Both the position numbers and the translations under genes were made by a program. A DNA stretch of 64,000 nt from Hungatella sp. UBA5385 (GTDB lineage: Bacteria > Bacillota > Clostridia > Lachnospirales > Lachnospiraceae). Positions 16,499-25,095 of the stretch are shown here, piece after piece. The DNA lies in NCBI GenBank assembly GCA_002409995.1, contig DHOR01000054.1:1-64000 (forward strand), in the 5' to 3' direction. A model generated the notes under the pieces. That model did no database searches. It had not been told where the DNA came from and was given only the letters and a program-made list of their open reading frames with translations. Within the stretch, counting starts at the first letter, position 1. Every line of letters starts with the position of its first letter.

Positions 16499-17188
16499 AT
16501 GTTAGAAGAGCTGAAGCAAAAGGTATTTGAAGCCAATATGATGCTTCCGGAACATGGTCTTGTAACTTTTACATGGGGTAATGTAAGCGCCATTGACCGG
16601 GAGAGCGGTCTGTTTGTAATTAAGCCAAGCGGTGTTGATTACAGCGTAATGAAGGCTGAGGATATGGTGGTAATGGATTTAGAGGGCAATCGGGTAGAAG
16701 GCAGCTTAAAACCTTCCTCAGATATGGAAACTCACTTGGAACTGTATAAGGCATTTCCCGAAATTGGTGGTATTGTACATACCCATTCTTCCTGGGCAAC
16801 TTCATGGGCTCAGGCAGGCAGAAGTATTCCCTGTTATGGGACAACTCATGCTGATTATTTCTATGGAGAGATCACTTGTGCCAGAAGTCTTACTGCTGAG
16901 GAGATCGAGGACGCTTATGAGAAGAACACAGGTCTTGTGATTGTAGAAGCATTTAAAGACCGCGATATTATGGCATCTCCGGGAGTTCTCCTTACTAATC
17001 ATGGACCATTTTCATGGGGGAAGGATGGAGCAGAGGCAGTTCATAATGCAGTTGTTATGGAAGAGGTGGCGAAGATGGCATTTCGTGCAGAGACACTAAA
17101 TCCACGGATTCAGCCGGCACCTCAGGTATTGCAGGACAAACACTATTTTAGAAAGCATGGTGCCAATGCTTATTATGGGCAGGAATAG
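16499..17188 (+). CDS. ulaF: L-ribulose-5-phosphate 4-epimerase (UlaF/AraD type)
   Basis: Converts L-ribulose-5-P to D-xylulose-5-P, the last step of L-ascorbate and L-arabinose breakdown. The start is at 16499, because AAAGGAG sits 8 bases before it; this gives 229 residues, the usual family length. Zinc ligands are H94 and H96 (VHTHSSWATSWAQAG) and H168 (TNHGPFSWG); the substrate motifs WGNVS (26-30) and KPSGVDYS (42-49) are present. No araA or araB is nearby but ulaG, ulaE and PTS genes are, so UlaF is the better name than AraD. Confidence 0.93.
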   Translation: MLEELKQKVFEANMMLPEHGLVTFTWGNVSAIDRESGLFVIKPSGVDYSVMKAEDMVVMDLEGNRVEGSLKPSSDMETHLELYKAFPEIGGIVHTHSSWATSWAQAGRSIPCYGTTHADYFYGEITCARSLTAEEIEDAYEKNTGLVIVEAFKDRDIMASPGVLLTNHGPFSWGKDGAEAVHNAVVMEEVAKMAFRAETLNPRIQPAPQVLQDKHYFRKHGANAYYGQE

Positions 17189-17244
17189 ATAGAACAAGAG
17201 AATCTGTTAACATTACTTATTAAATATCAGGAGGATAATTTAAA

Positions 17245-17898
17245 ATGAAATTTTTCATTGACACAGCAAAGGTAGAGGATATCAAGAAGGCAAATGACAT
17301 GGGAGTGATCTGTGGTGTTACTACTAACCCATCTCTTATTGCAAAAGAAGGAAGAGATTTTAACGAAGTAATCAAAGAGATTACAACAATTGTTGACGGA
17401 CCAATCAGCGGTGAAGTAAAGGCTACTACAACAGATGCAGAAGGAATGATTAAGGAAGGCCGTGAGATCGCAGCAATTCATCCAAACATGGTTGTGAAGA
17501 TTCCTATGACAGTTGAAGGCTTAAAGGCTACAAAGGTTCTTGCTTCTGAAGGAATTGATGTGAATGTAACTCTGATCTTCAGCGCAAATCAGGCTCTTCT
17601 TGCAGCTCGTGCAGGTGCAGCTTATGTTTCTCCATTCCTTGGCAGACTGGATGATATCTCCCAGCCTGGTATAGATTTAATTGAGACCATTTCAGAGATT
17701 TTTATGATTCACGATATTGACTGTGAGATCATTGCTGCCAGTGTAAGAAATACAATTCATGTTCAGGACTGTGCTCTGGCAGGTGCAGATATTGCTACAG
17801 TTCCATACAGTGTACTTGAGCAGATGACAAAACATCCGCTGACAACACAGGGTATTGAGAAATTCCAGGCTGATTACAAGGCTGTTTTCGGTGAATAA
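17245..17898 (+). CDS. Transaldolase/fructose-6-phosphate aldolase (TalC/FSA type)
   Basis: A 217-residue class I aldolase of the small transaldolase family. It forms a Schiff base through K85 (MVVKIPMT); TTNPSLIAKEG (26-36) and NVTLIFSANQA (about 110-120) are typical. Short members include true transaldolases and FSA aldolases; sequence alone does not separate them. In this unit it would route D-xylulose-5-P from UlaF into central metabolism. AGGAGG precedes the ATG. The 3' end overlaps the SorC gene by 8 bases. Confidence 0.93.
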   Translation: MKFFIDTAKVEDIKKANDMGVICGVTTNPSLIAKEGRDFNEVIKEITTIVDGPISGEVKATTTDAEGMIKEGREIAAIHPNMVVKIPMTVEGLKATKVLASEGIDVNVTLIFSANQALLAARAGAAYVSPFLGRLDDISQPGIDLIETISEIFMIHDIDCEIIAASVRNTIHVQDCALAGADIATVPYSVLEQMTKHPLTTQGIEKFQADYKAVFGE

Positions 17899-18919
17899 AA
17901 AGGAGACATCGGATCTGGTACCGGAGATCGCAGAATTGGAAGACCAGACTGTAAAAAATGCAGAGGAACTGGACGATGTGGAAAAATGGCATCTTCTTTC
18001 TACAGTTGCCAATCTCTACTATAATAATGAGATGACTCAGGACCAGATTGCAGGCAAAATCTACACTTCTCGTTCCAAGGTTTCCAGAATGTTAAAGGAA
18101 GCCAGGGAGCTGGGGATTGTGGAAATTCAGATTCATGAACCCTGGGATCGGAAGATGGTGCTGGAGCAGAGACTGCAGGAGATGTTTCCTTTAAAACAGA
18201 TTCGTGTAATCACTGTGAGAGAGAGCAATCTTTCCATGGTGCTTCAGAAGCTGGGAGAGACTGCAGCCTATTATCTGGATACTGTAGTGGAACGGGATAC
18301 TGTTCTTGGGATATCCTGGGGAAATACCATCTACCATATGGTTCATGCTGTGAAAACCAGCAAGAATATTCCTCTTACAGTAGTTCCTATTATGGGGGCA
18401 GCAGTTGTCAGCCGTCCGGAACGTGATTCCATGGATCTGGCACGGGAACTGGCAGCAGCTTATGGCGGAAAATACCGGTACATCTATGCACCTCTCTTTG
18501 TAAAAAGCAAAGAGCTTCGGGATCAGATTGTTTTGGAGCCTAATATTATGGAGGTTCTGGATCTGGCAAGAGGCGCCAATGTTATGTTAACCAGTGTTGG
18601 CCCTATGACCTATAAAACCTGGAAGGACTATATCAGTCTCAGCACAATGAAAGAGCTGGAGAAGCGGGGGACGGTAGGTCATATAGGCGGTCATTTCTAT
18701 GATTTAAAAGGCAATACCATTCATTCTGCTCTGACAGAACGGATGATCGGAATCGGGCTTTATGATTTGAAGAAAGCTCAGGAGGTTATCTGTGTGGCTG
18801 GGATGGAAGATAAGGCAGAGGCTATATTAGGCGCTTTACGAGGTGGTTATATAGATACTCTCATTACAGATGAACTGGCAGCAGCCAGAATACTGGAATT
18901 GGTGGAATCGGGACAATAG
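17891..18919 (+). CDS. SorC-family sugar-binding transcriptional regulator
   Basis: About 342 residues: an N-terminal helix-turn-helix (MTQDQIAGKIYTSRSKVSRM, near residues 45-65) followed by a SorC/DeoR_C sugar-phosphate-binding domain (GISWGNT near 135, PIMGAAVVSRP near 160, TSVGPM near 225). The start is uncertain. GTG at 17891 overlaps talC and is chosen here; a TTG at 17936 behind GGAG is an alternative. It probably controls its own ulaF-talC operon through the TTGCACA sites at 16363-16440, with a pentulose phosphate or related ester as inducer (inference). Confidence 0.9.
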   Translation: MNKKETSDLVPEIAELEDQTVKNAEELDDVEKWHLLSTVANLYYNNEMTQDQIAGKIYTSRSKVSRMLKEARELGIVEIQIHEPWDRKMVLEQRLQEMFPLKQIRVITVRESNLSMVLQKLGETAAYYLDTVVERDTVLGISWGNTIYHMVHAVKTSKNIPLTVVPIMGAAVVSRPERDSMDLARELAAAYGGKYRYIYAPLFVKSKELRDQIVLEPNIMEVLDLARGANVMLTSVGPMTYKTWKDYISLSTMKELEKRGTVGHIGGHFYDLKGNTIHSALTERMIGIGLYDLKKAQEVICVAGMEDKAEAILGALRGGYIDTLITDELAAARILELVESGQ

Positions 18920-18940
18920 ATTTATAATGAGTTTGTATGA

Positions 18941-18981
18941 AACAGAGCTGCAAAATCTAGAGATTTTGCAGCTCTGTTTTT
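18941..18981. terminator. Bidirectional terminator between convergent genes
   Basis: A near-perfect 17-bp stem (aacagagctgcaaaatc with its complement, 18941-18978) and a T-run after it; on the minus strand the AA/TT end serves the convergent gene at 18982. Confidence 0.9.
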
Positions 18982-19593
18982 CTATTTCAAAACAACAAAG
19001 CCTCCGCCCATTTTCGTGGTATCCAGCCATTTCTTCAAATCAATTTCTATCCGGTTCCCCTGATCAATCATTTCTGCTTTCAAATCTTCATTTGCAGAAA
19101 TAAGTGTGACCCAATGCCAGCTTTCTAAGTTTCTCAGACTGCCATTGTTAAGATTGAGAAATGCAACAGGCAGATTATTGGAAAATGCGCTATGAAGAAA
19201 ATCTTTCACTTCATGATACTCAGGTCTTAGTTTCTTTGTAAGAGGGATATCCAGAACTTCAGGTAACAGCTCTATTCCTCTGCTTTTTCCGAATTCCACT
19301 GCCCCATCTATAAATATGGAGGTGTTATTAACTCCCATCATTCCAGGAGTAATATATGACCACAACTCCTCCATCAGTTTTATCATATTGGCTCTGTTGT
19401 AATTCTTATAGGGCCATAGCTGCTGGAATCTTTCCTGGGTTTTTGATAAATACCAGACAAGATTGGAGCTTGTTGTGGGGCCGCATCCAGCCTGGCGCTG
19501 CCAGGGCTTTGTATACCATATCTGATTGCCTCCCCATGTAATGCCGTGTGCACCTTGAATCCGCAGGAGCTCCGGCTGTTGAATTATATTCAT
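18982..19593 (-). CDS. C39-like cysteine peptidase family protein
   Basis: A papain-fold protein of about 203 residues. The likely nucleophile is C37 in QAGCGPTTSSN, with the histidine in ESWHWVTL near residue 172 and a conserved acidic/amide region after it, as in C39-like peptidases. There is no signal peptide or transmembrane segment and no ABC transporter fused or adjacent, so it is not a bacteriocin exporter. The start at 19593 is chosen for the AAGGAAGTG site before it. It stands alone between two ula transcription units; its substrate is unknown. Confidence 0.7.
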   Translation of the reverse strand: MNIIQQPELLRIQGAHGITWGGNQIWYTKPWQRQAGCGPTTSSNLVWYLSKTQERFQQLWPYKNYNRANMIKLMEELWSYITPGMMGVNNTSIFIDGAVEFGKSRGIELLPEVLDIPLTKKLRPEYHEVKDFLHSAFSNNLPVAFLNLNNGSLRNLESWHWVTLISANEDLKAEMIDQGNRIEIDLKKWLDTTKMGGGFVVLK

Positions 19594-19720
19594 AACTAAA
19601 TCACTTCCTTTTCTATATGAACAATTATTATACATCATAGTTATTTATATGTAAAATAAATAAAAAAGATCGGAGAGATATCAGAAAGGAGGTGAGAAAG
19701 AAAAACGTGAAAATCACAGA

Positions 19721-19907
19721 TGTTCATAAAAGTTCATATAATTACAAACATGATCATATAATTCTAAGAAATATAGAATAAACTATAATTATAGTGACAT
19801 TATAATTAATTTAAAAGGTAAAAATAAGATAAAATAAACAAATGATCATATAAACAACTAAATAATCACTATTTATGCTTGAAAACCTGTGAAAACTATA
19901 GTATTAT
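19721..19907 (+). promoter_or_regulatory. Promoter and TCATATA operators of the ulaGCAB operon
   Basis: The 371-base gap before ulaG holds no gene. It contains tgttcataaaagttcatata (19721-19740) and two identical copies of tgatcatataa (19751-19761, 19843-19853), likely DeoR-type operators. The promoter is TTGAAA (19879-19884), 17 bases, TATTAT (19902-19907). The DeoR protein encoded at 24315 is the obvious candidate regulator. Confidence 0.65.
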
Positions 19908-19964
19908 AAAACCATAAGAATTGTAAGAAATTTTTACAAAGAAATAAGAAAATGGAGGTCTATT

Positions 19965-21068
19965 ATGAGCAAAGTAGACGAAATTACCAGAGAGAGTTGG
20001 ATTATGTCAACCTTTCCGGAATGGGGAACCTGGCTGAATGAAGAGATTGAAAATGAGGAGGTGAAGCCCGGAACGGTAGCTATGTGGTGGCTTGGGTGTA
20101 CGGGAATGTGGTTTAAGACACCGGGGGGCTGCAATATTACCATTGACTTATGGTGCGGAAACGGCAAAAGAACTCATGGTAACGGCAAGATGGCAGAGGG
20201 CCACCAGATGGCTAATATGTGCGGTTCCCGTATGATGCAGCCTAACTTAAGAGCGATACCATTTGTAATTGATCCATTTGCCATTAAGCAGGTAGATGCA
20301 GTGCTTGCAACTCATTACCATCAGGATCATATGAGCCCTGAGTATGCAGCTCATGTAATTCAGAGCGGTATGACTACAATTGATGAGAATGGTAGGGAGA
20401 TTCCGGTACCGTTTATCGGTCCGAAAAAGTCTGTTGAGATGTGGCAGAGATGGGGAGTTCCTGCTGACCGCTGTATCACGGTAAGACCTGGAGACTCTAT
20501 TAAAATGAAGGATATTGAAATCGTTGCTCTGGATTCCTTTGACAGAACCTGTCTGGTAACCACTGATTCCACAGGACCTGACAGAGAAGAGCTGACTGGC
20601 ATATGTCCTGTTGATATGGATGATAAGGCTGTTAATTTCCTGATTAAGACACCGGGGGGCAATATTTATCACAGTGGAGATTCCCATTACTCCATTTACT
20701 TTGCAAAGCATGGCAAGGATTATGATATTGATGTTGCTTTTGGCTCCTATGGTGAGAATCCCGTGGGAATGGCTGATAAGATGACTTCCTGTGATATTCT
20801 TCGTATGGCAGAAGCTCTCCGCTGTAAGGTGGTAATCCCGATTCATTACGATGTATGGACAAACTTTATGGCTGATGTCAATGAGATTCGTGTGCTTTAT
20901 AATATGAAGAAAGACCGTTTGGATTACAAATTCCATCCCTTCTTCTGGGAAGTAGGCGGCAAATACGTCTATCCAGCAGACAAGGATAAGAAAGCATATC
21001 ATCACAGAAGGGGATTTGAGGACTGCTTTGAATCACCACAGAACATTCCATTCCGTTCACTTCTGTAA
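19965..21068 (+). CDS. ulaG: L-ascorbate-6-phosphate lactonase UlaG
   Basis: Opens L-ascorbate-6-phosphate to 3-keto-L-gulonate-6-phosphate. The 367-residue protein belongs to the metallo-beta-lactamase superfamily: the metal motif THYHQDHM is near residue 110, with later histidines in YHSGDSHYS and IPIHYDVW. The N-terminus (ITRESWIMSTFPEWGTWLNE) is the near-invariant UlaG opening, which makes the assignment firm. First gene of the ulaGCAB unit, behind its own promoter and operators. Confidence 0.96.
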   Translation: MSKVDEITRESWIMSTFPEWGTWLNEEIENEEVKPGTVAMWWLGCTGMWFKTPGGCNITIDLWCGNGKRTHGNGKMAEGHQMANMCGSRMMQPNLRAIPFVIDPFAIKQVDAVLATHYHQDHMSPEYAAHVIQSGMTTIDENGREIPVPFIGPKKSVEMWQRWGVPADRCITVRPGDSIKMKDIEIVALDSFDRTCLVTTDSTGPDREELTGICPVDMDDKAVNFLIKTPGGNIYHSGDSHYSIYFAKHGKDYDIDVAFGSYGENPVGMADKMTSCDILRMAEALRCKVVIPIHYDVWTNFMADVNEIRVLYNMKKDRLDYKFHPFFWEVGGKYVYPADKDKKAYHHRRGFEDCFESPQNIPFRSLL

Positions 21069-21082
21069 AGGGGGAATCGTTT

Positions 21083-21538
21083 ATGCTGAGAGAGTTTGTT
21101 GAGAAAAACCATTACCTTTTCGCCAAAGAGGCTAAGGACTGGGAAGAGGCAATCCGTATGAGCTGTAAGTCACTGGAGGCAGATAATACTGTGGATTCCG
21201 GCTATGCGGAGCAGATTATTGATTGCGTAAATAAATATGGACCTTACATAGTGTTAATGCCGGGAGTGGCTATGCCCCATACTCAGGAAGGGGCCAGAGG
21301 GGTTCATAAGACGGCCATAGGTTTTATGAAGCTGGAAAAACCGGTAAGCTTTGATCCTGTCGATCCGGAAAAGGAGGCAGTGCTGTTTTTTACTCTGGCT
21401 GCCTGTGACAGTGACCAGCATATGAAGAATATGGTCAGGCTATCAGAGATGTTGTTAAATGAGGAGTTGGTTAAGGGATTAATGAAGGCGGAAACACCGG
21501 AGGATTTGCTCCGCCTGCAGGAGAGGTATTTGGATTAA
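21083..21538 (+). CDS. ulaC: PTS ascorbate-type EIIA component
   Basis: A 151-residue cytoplasmic EIIA of the mannitol/fructose/ascorbate fold. The phosphoryl-accepting histidine is H66 in VAMPHTQEG. It receives phosphate from HPr and passes it to the EIIB encoded at 23061. It lies 14 bases after ulaG and 23 before the EIIC gene. Confidence 0.92.
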   Translation: MLREFVEKNHYLFAKEAKDWEEAIRMSCKSLEADNTVDSGYAEQIIDCVNKYGPYIVLMPGVAMPHTQEGARGVHKTAIGFMKLEKPVSFDPVDPEKEAVLFFTLAACDSDQHMKNMVRLSEMLLNEELVKGLMKAETPEDLLRLQERYLD

Positions 21539-21561
21539 TAGTTTAAATTGGAGGGGATTCA

Positions 21562-23046
21562 ATGTCAGTTTTATTAAAGATATGGTCTTATTTCGCTACT
21601 AATATATTGCAGCAGCCTGCATTTATGATTGGTTTCATCGTTATTATTGGTTATATTTTGTTAAGGAAACCCTGGTATGATGTTCTTTCTGGCGGAATCA
21701 AAGCGATTGCAGGTTATATGATTCTGGCAGTAGGCTCCGGCGGGCTGGTAAGTAACTTCCGCCCGGTACTGGTTGGGTTAAAGGATCGTTTTAATTTGGA
21801 TGCTATGGTAATCGATCCGTATTTTGGACAGAACGCAGTAACTGCGGGAGTAAAAGAAGTGTTTGGGAAGGAATTTTCCCAGGTTATGATTCTTCTTTTG
21901 ATTGCATTTGTTGTAAATATTATACTGGTTCGTTTCAGCAAAATCACTAAGATGCGCGCCCTGTTTACAACAGGCCATGTGCAGGTGCAGCAGGCTTCCA
22001 CAGCTTTCTGGTTAATCCTGTTTGCATGTCCGTTTTTAACAAATAACACAGCGATTCTCATTGTCATGGCACTGATTTTAGGCCTTTACTGGGCAGTTGG
22101 CTCCAACCTGATTATTAAACCAACCCAGGAGCTGACAGATGGGGCAGGATTTACACTGGCTCATCAGCAGATGTTTGGTGTTGCGCTGTTTTCCTGGATT
22201 GCTGAAAGAATGGGAAAAGGCAAGGATGGGAAGAAGGAATCCAAGAAACTGGAAGATATTGAGCTGCCTGGATTTATGTCTATTTTCAATGAGAATATGG
22301 TTTGCACCTCTATCCTGATGTTTATCTTCTTTGGAGCGATCCTGTTAATGCTTGGCAGGGATTATCTGATTGAAGCAGGATTTATGAAGGAAGGCGGAAG
22401 CTTCTTGTTCTATATCTTAACTACCTGCTTAAACTTCTCGGTGTATTTAGCAATTCTTCAGCTGGGAGTTCGTACCTTCGTAACAGAGCTGACTGCTTCC
22501 TTCCAGGGAATAGCCAACCGCTGGCTTCCAGGTGCAGTGCCTGGTGTTGATTGTGCAGTATCCTATGGATTCGGTTCTCCCAATGCAGTACCAATCGGAT
22601 TTATTGCAGGTGCAGCAGGGCAGTTCCTTGCTATTGGCACATTGATTCTGTTAAAAAGCCCTGTTCTTGTGATCGCAGGCTTTGTTCCGGTATTTTTTGA
22701 CAACGCAACTATTGCGGTGTATGCTAATAATAAAGGCGGATTTAAGGCAGCAATTATCATGCCGTTTATCTCAGGACTATGTCAGGTATTTGGCTCTGCA
22801 GCTATTGCAAGCTGGGTAGGCGTGGCAGCTTATGGCGGATACATGGGCATGTGGGACTGGGCAGTAGTATGGCCGATTTTTACAGTTGTTATGAAGTATT
22901 TAAGCTATGCAGGGATCGCAATTGTAATCATTTCAATGGCAATCATTCCACAGCTGCAGTATAGAAGTGACAAAGAAGGTTATTTCCTTATTACAGAGGA
23001 TTATGAGGCATATAAAAAATTAAAGGCTGAAAAAGGTAATAATTAA
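21562..23046 (+). CDS. ulaA: PTS ascorbate-type EIIC permease UlaA
   Basis: A 494-residue membrane component with about 11 hydrophobic segments. It imports and phosphorylates L-ascorbate together with UlaB and UlaC. The length, the hydrophobic profile and family blocks such as TGHVQVQQASTAFW (near residue 135) and PGVDCAVSYGFGSPNAVP (near 330) fit UlaA. GGAGGGG before the ATG. It lies between the EIIA and EIIB genes, the order A-C-B. Confidence 0.94.
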   Translation: MSVLLKIWSYFATNILQQPAFMIGFIVIIGYILLRKPWYDVLSGGIKAIAGYMILAVGSGGLVSNFRPVLVGLKDRFNLDAMVIDPYFGQNAVTAGVKEVFGKEFSQVMILLLIAFVVNIILVRFSKITKMRALFTTGHVQVQQASTAFWLILFACPFLTNNTAILIVMALILGLYWAVGSNLIIKPTQELTDGAGFTLAHQQMFGVALFSWIAERMGKGKDGKKESKKLEDIELPGFMSIFNENMVCTSILMFIFFGAILLMLGRDYLIEAGFMKEGGSFLFYILTTCLNFSVYLAILQLGVRTFVTELTASFQGIANRWLPGAVPGVDCAVSYGFGSPNAVPIGFIAGAAGQFLAIGTLILLKSPVLVIAGFVPVFFDNATIAVYANNKGGFKAAIIMPFISGLCQVFGSAAIASWVGVAAYGGYMGMWDWAVVWPIFTVVMKYLSYAGIAIVIISMAIIPQLQYRSDKEGYFLITEDYEAYKKLKAEKGNN

Positions 23047-23060
23047 AGGAGGGATTTAAC

Positions 23061-23357
23061 GTGGTAAGCATTATGGTTTGTTGTGCAAATGGAGCGGGTA
23101 CCAGTCTGATGATGAAGATGACTGCTGAAAAGGTAATTAAATCATTGAATGTAAAGGTGAGCAAGCTGCATCACTGCTCCTTGTCTGAAGGAAAGAGTGC
23201 TGCTTATCAGTATGATATTGTTTTTTGTCCATTAAATTTCCTTTCTATGTTTAAAGATGCAGAAAGTAAGGGAACGGCTGTAATTGGTTTGAAAAATGTT
23301 ATGAGCGCAGCTGAAATGGAAGAAAAATTAAAAGCTTCCGGATTAAAGCTGGATTAA
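23061..23357 (+). CDS. ulaB: PTS ascorbate-type EIIB component
   Basis: A 98-residue EIIB that transfers phosphate to the incoming sugar. The phosphocysteine loop is VCCANGAGTS at residues 6-15, with C8 the likely active residue. GTG start behind AAAGGAGGG, 14 bases after ulaA. Length and motif fit the ascorbate/galactitol EIIB family. Confidence 0.93.
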   Translation: MVSIMVCCANGAGTSLMMKMTAEKVIKSLNVKVSKLHHCSLSEGKSAAYQYDIVFCPLNFLSMFKDAESKGTAVIGLKNVMSAAEMEEKLKASGLKLD

Positions 23358-23383
23358 TAAATGGATAAAACGGGGACAGGAGA

Positions 23384-24268
23384 ATGAAGGTCGTGAATTA
23401 TGACAGGTTAAAACAAATGGCTGCCAATGTAAAGCTGGTGATCTCTGATATGGATGGAACTTTGCTGGACTCTGGAAAACACATTACAGAGAGAACCAGG
23501 ACTGCCATCAGAGGGTTAGAAGAACAGGGCATTGGATTTACAATTTGCACAGGACGTATACCTGCCATGATTCAGTATTATGTAAAAACCCTGGATATCA
23601 ATATTCCGGTAGTAGCAGCTAACGGAGCTATTGTATGGGACCCCGTATCTGAAGAAACTCTGTATGATAAGCCCATTGATTGGGATCAGGCTATGGAACT
23701 GATGGACTTTTGCCGCTTCCACCATATGGATTACAGTGCACTGACGCTGGAGTCTGGTTATTTTTCTGATAATAGCATTCGTATTGAAAAATTCAGGGCA
23801 TATAATGCCATTGCTGAAGAAAATGGGGAGAAACCTATGAAGCTTCAATATATAGGGACTGATCATGGATTCCTCAGCAATAAAAAGGTTTACAAAATGT
23901 TGATTTACGAAGTGGCTCCAGGACAGATGGAGTCAGCTGAGAGATTTATTAAGAATTTGCCTGGAATTGAGTGTACAAGTTCTGATGCAGGGCTGCTTGA
24001 TCTATCAGCAGCAGGAGTTGTAAAAGGAACAGGGCTTAAGAAAGCAGCTGAAATTATGGGAATAGAACAGAAGGAGATTTGTGCTTTTGGGGATTTTTAT
24101 AATGATCTGTCTCTGATGGCTGAAGCCGGAATGCCTATTGCCATGGGAAATGGCTGTGAATCAGTGAAAGAAAGGGCTGTTTATGTGACAGGTTCTAATG
24201 ACGACGATGGAGTTGCTGAGGCAATAGAGAGATTTTTTCTTCCATCAGTTTGTCGTTGTTGTGAATAA
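23384..24268 (+). CDS. HAD-superfamily (Cof-type) phosphatase
   Basis: A 294-residue HAD hydrolase with a type II cap. The nucleophile motif is SDMDGTLLDS near residues 21-30, motif II is the threonine in CTGR near 57, motif III the lysine in VVKGTGLKK, and motif IV GDFYNDLSLM near 238. It probably dephosphorylates a sugar phosphate, perhaps relieving sugar-phosphate stress or recycling dead-end esters in ascorbate catabolism. It follows the PTS genes by 26 bases, so co-transcription is likely. Confidence 0.9.
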   Translation: MKVVNYDRLKQMAANVKLVISDMDGTLLDSGKHITERTRTAIRGLEEQGIGFTICTGRIPAMIQYYVKTLDINIPVVAANGAIVWDPVSEETLYDKPIDWDQAMELMDFCRFHHMDYSALTLESGYFSDNSIRIEKFRAYNAIAEENGEKPMKLQYIGTDHGFLSNKKVYKMLIYEVAPGQMESAERFIKNLPGIECTSSDAGLLDLSAAGVVKGTGLKKAAEIMGIEQKEICAFGDFYNDLSLMAEAGMPIAMGNGCESVKERAVYVTGSNDDDGVAEAIERFFLPSVCRCCE

Positions 24269-24314
24269 TAAGTGTCTGGTGCATGTCACTGGCGTTAAAA
24301 GGAGGAGTACGAAT

Positions 24315-25076
24315 ATGAAAAAAAGCCGTTCTGAGGTGGAACAGCGCAGGAAAGACATATTGACCATTGTAAGTGAAAATGGGGAGGCTTCTGTAGCGGA
24401 GCTTTCTGATAAACTTAAGGTTTCCCCATTGACCATCAGAAGAGATTTGCAGCATTTGGAAGATGAGAATTTTCTGGAGCGTTTTTATGGAGGGGCAAAA
24501 CGAGGCGCTAATTTAAAGGAAGATGAGGTTCGGGCAGAAATTGATGTATACAGAGAAACCATTGCCAAATATGCGGCATCTCTGGTAGAGGATGGAGACA
24601 GTATTTTCATTAATACAAGCTCTACTGCCCTTCGGATGATTAAATATATAAAAAGTGAAAATGTAACGGTAATAACCAATAACGGCAATGTAATCAATGG
24701 AGTTCATCCCCCTAATTTGTCCATTATTCTGACAGGAGGGGAGCTGCGATATATGAAGGGGGCAATGGTTGGAGATTTCGCCCTTAACAGTTTATCCAGA
24801 GTGACAGCCAAGAAAAGCTTTATCGGCTGCAGTGGAATCAGTCTTCAAAGCGGTATGACAACAGAGCTTGCCAATGAAGTTCAGATTAATGAAATTATGT
24901 TCAGCCGTGTAACAGAACGGGCTTATATTTTGGCAGACCATTTAAAGGTAGAGAAAAACAGCAGCTTTGTCAGCTGCCCTATCAACAAGATAACAGATAT
25001 TATAACAGATACTCAGGTGTCGGACGAAGTGGCAGAGGCGTATAAGCAGAACGGAATCCGGATGCATAGAGTATAA
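24315..25076 (+). CDS. DeoR-family transcriptional regulator (UlaR-like)
   Basis: A 253-residue repressor with an N-terminal DeoR helix-turn-helix (about residues 5-60; VAELSDKLKVSPLTIRRDL is diagnostic) and a C-terminal sugar-phosphate-sensing domain with DGDSIFINTSSTA near 95 and VTNNGNV-like blocks. The start at 24315 is chosen because GGAGGA precedes it, not the in-frame ATG at 24261. It probably represses the ulaGCAB unit by binding the TCATATA repeats at 19721-19853, with an ascorbate-pathway phosphoester as inducer. Confidence 0.93.
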   Translation: MKKSRSEVEQRRKDILTIVSENGEASVAELSDKLKVSPLTIRRDLQHLEDENFLERFYGGAKRGANLKEDEVRAEIDVYRETIAKYAASLVEDGDSIFINTSSTALRMIKYIKSENVTVITNNGNVINGVHPPNLSIILTGGELRYMKGAMVGDFALNSLSRVTAKKSFIGCSGISLQSGMTTELANEVQINEIMFSRVTERAYILADHLKVEKNSSFVSCPINKITDIITDTQVSDEVAEAYKQNGIRMHRV

Positions 25077-25095
25077 GCAGCAGGAGGCTTAATGA

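Noticed and set aside
20247..21005. A 252-codon open frame antisense to ulaG
   Set aside because: No ribosome site, odd composition (many Cys/His/Ile) and it lies wholly on the complement of a certain enzyme; it is a shadow of ulaG codon usage.
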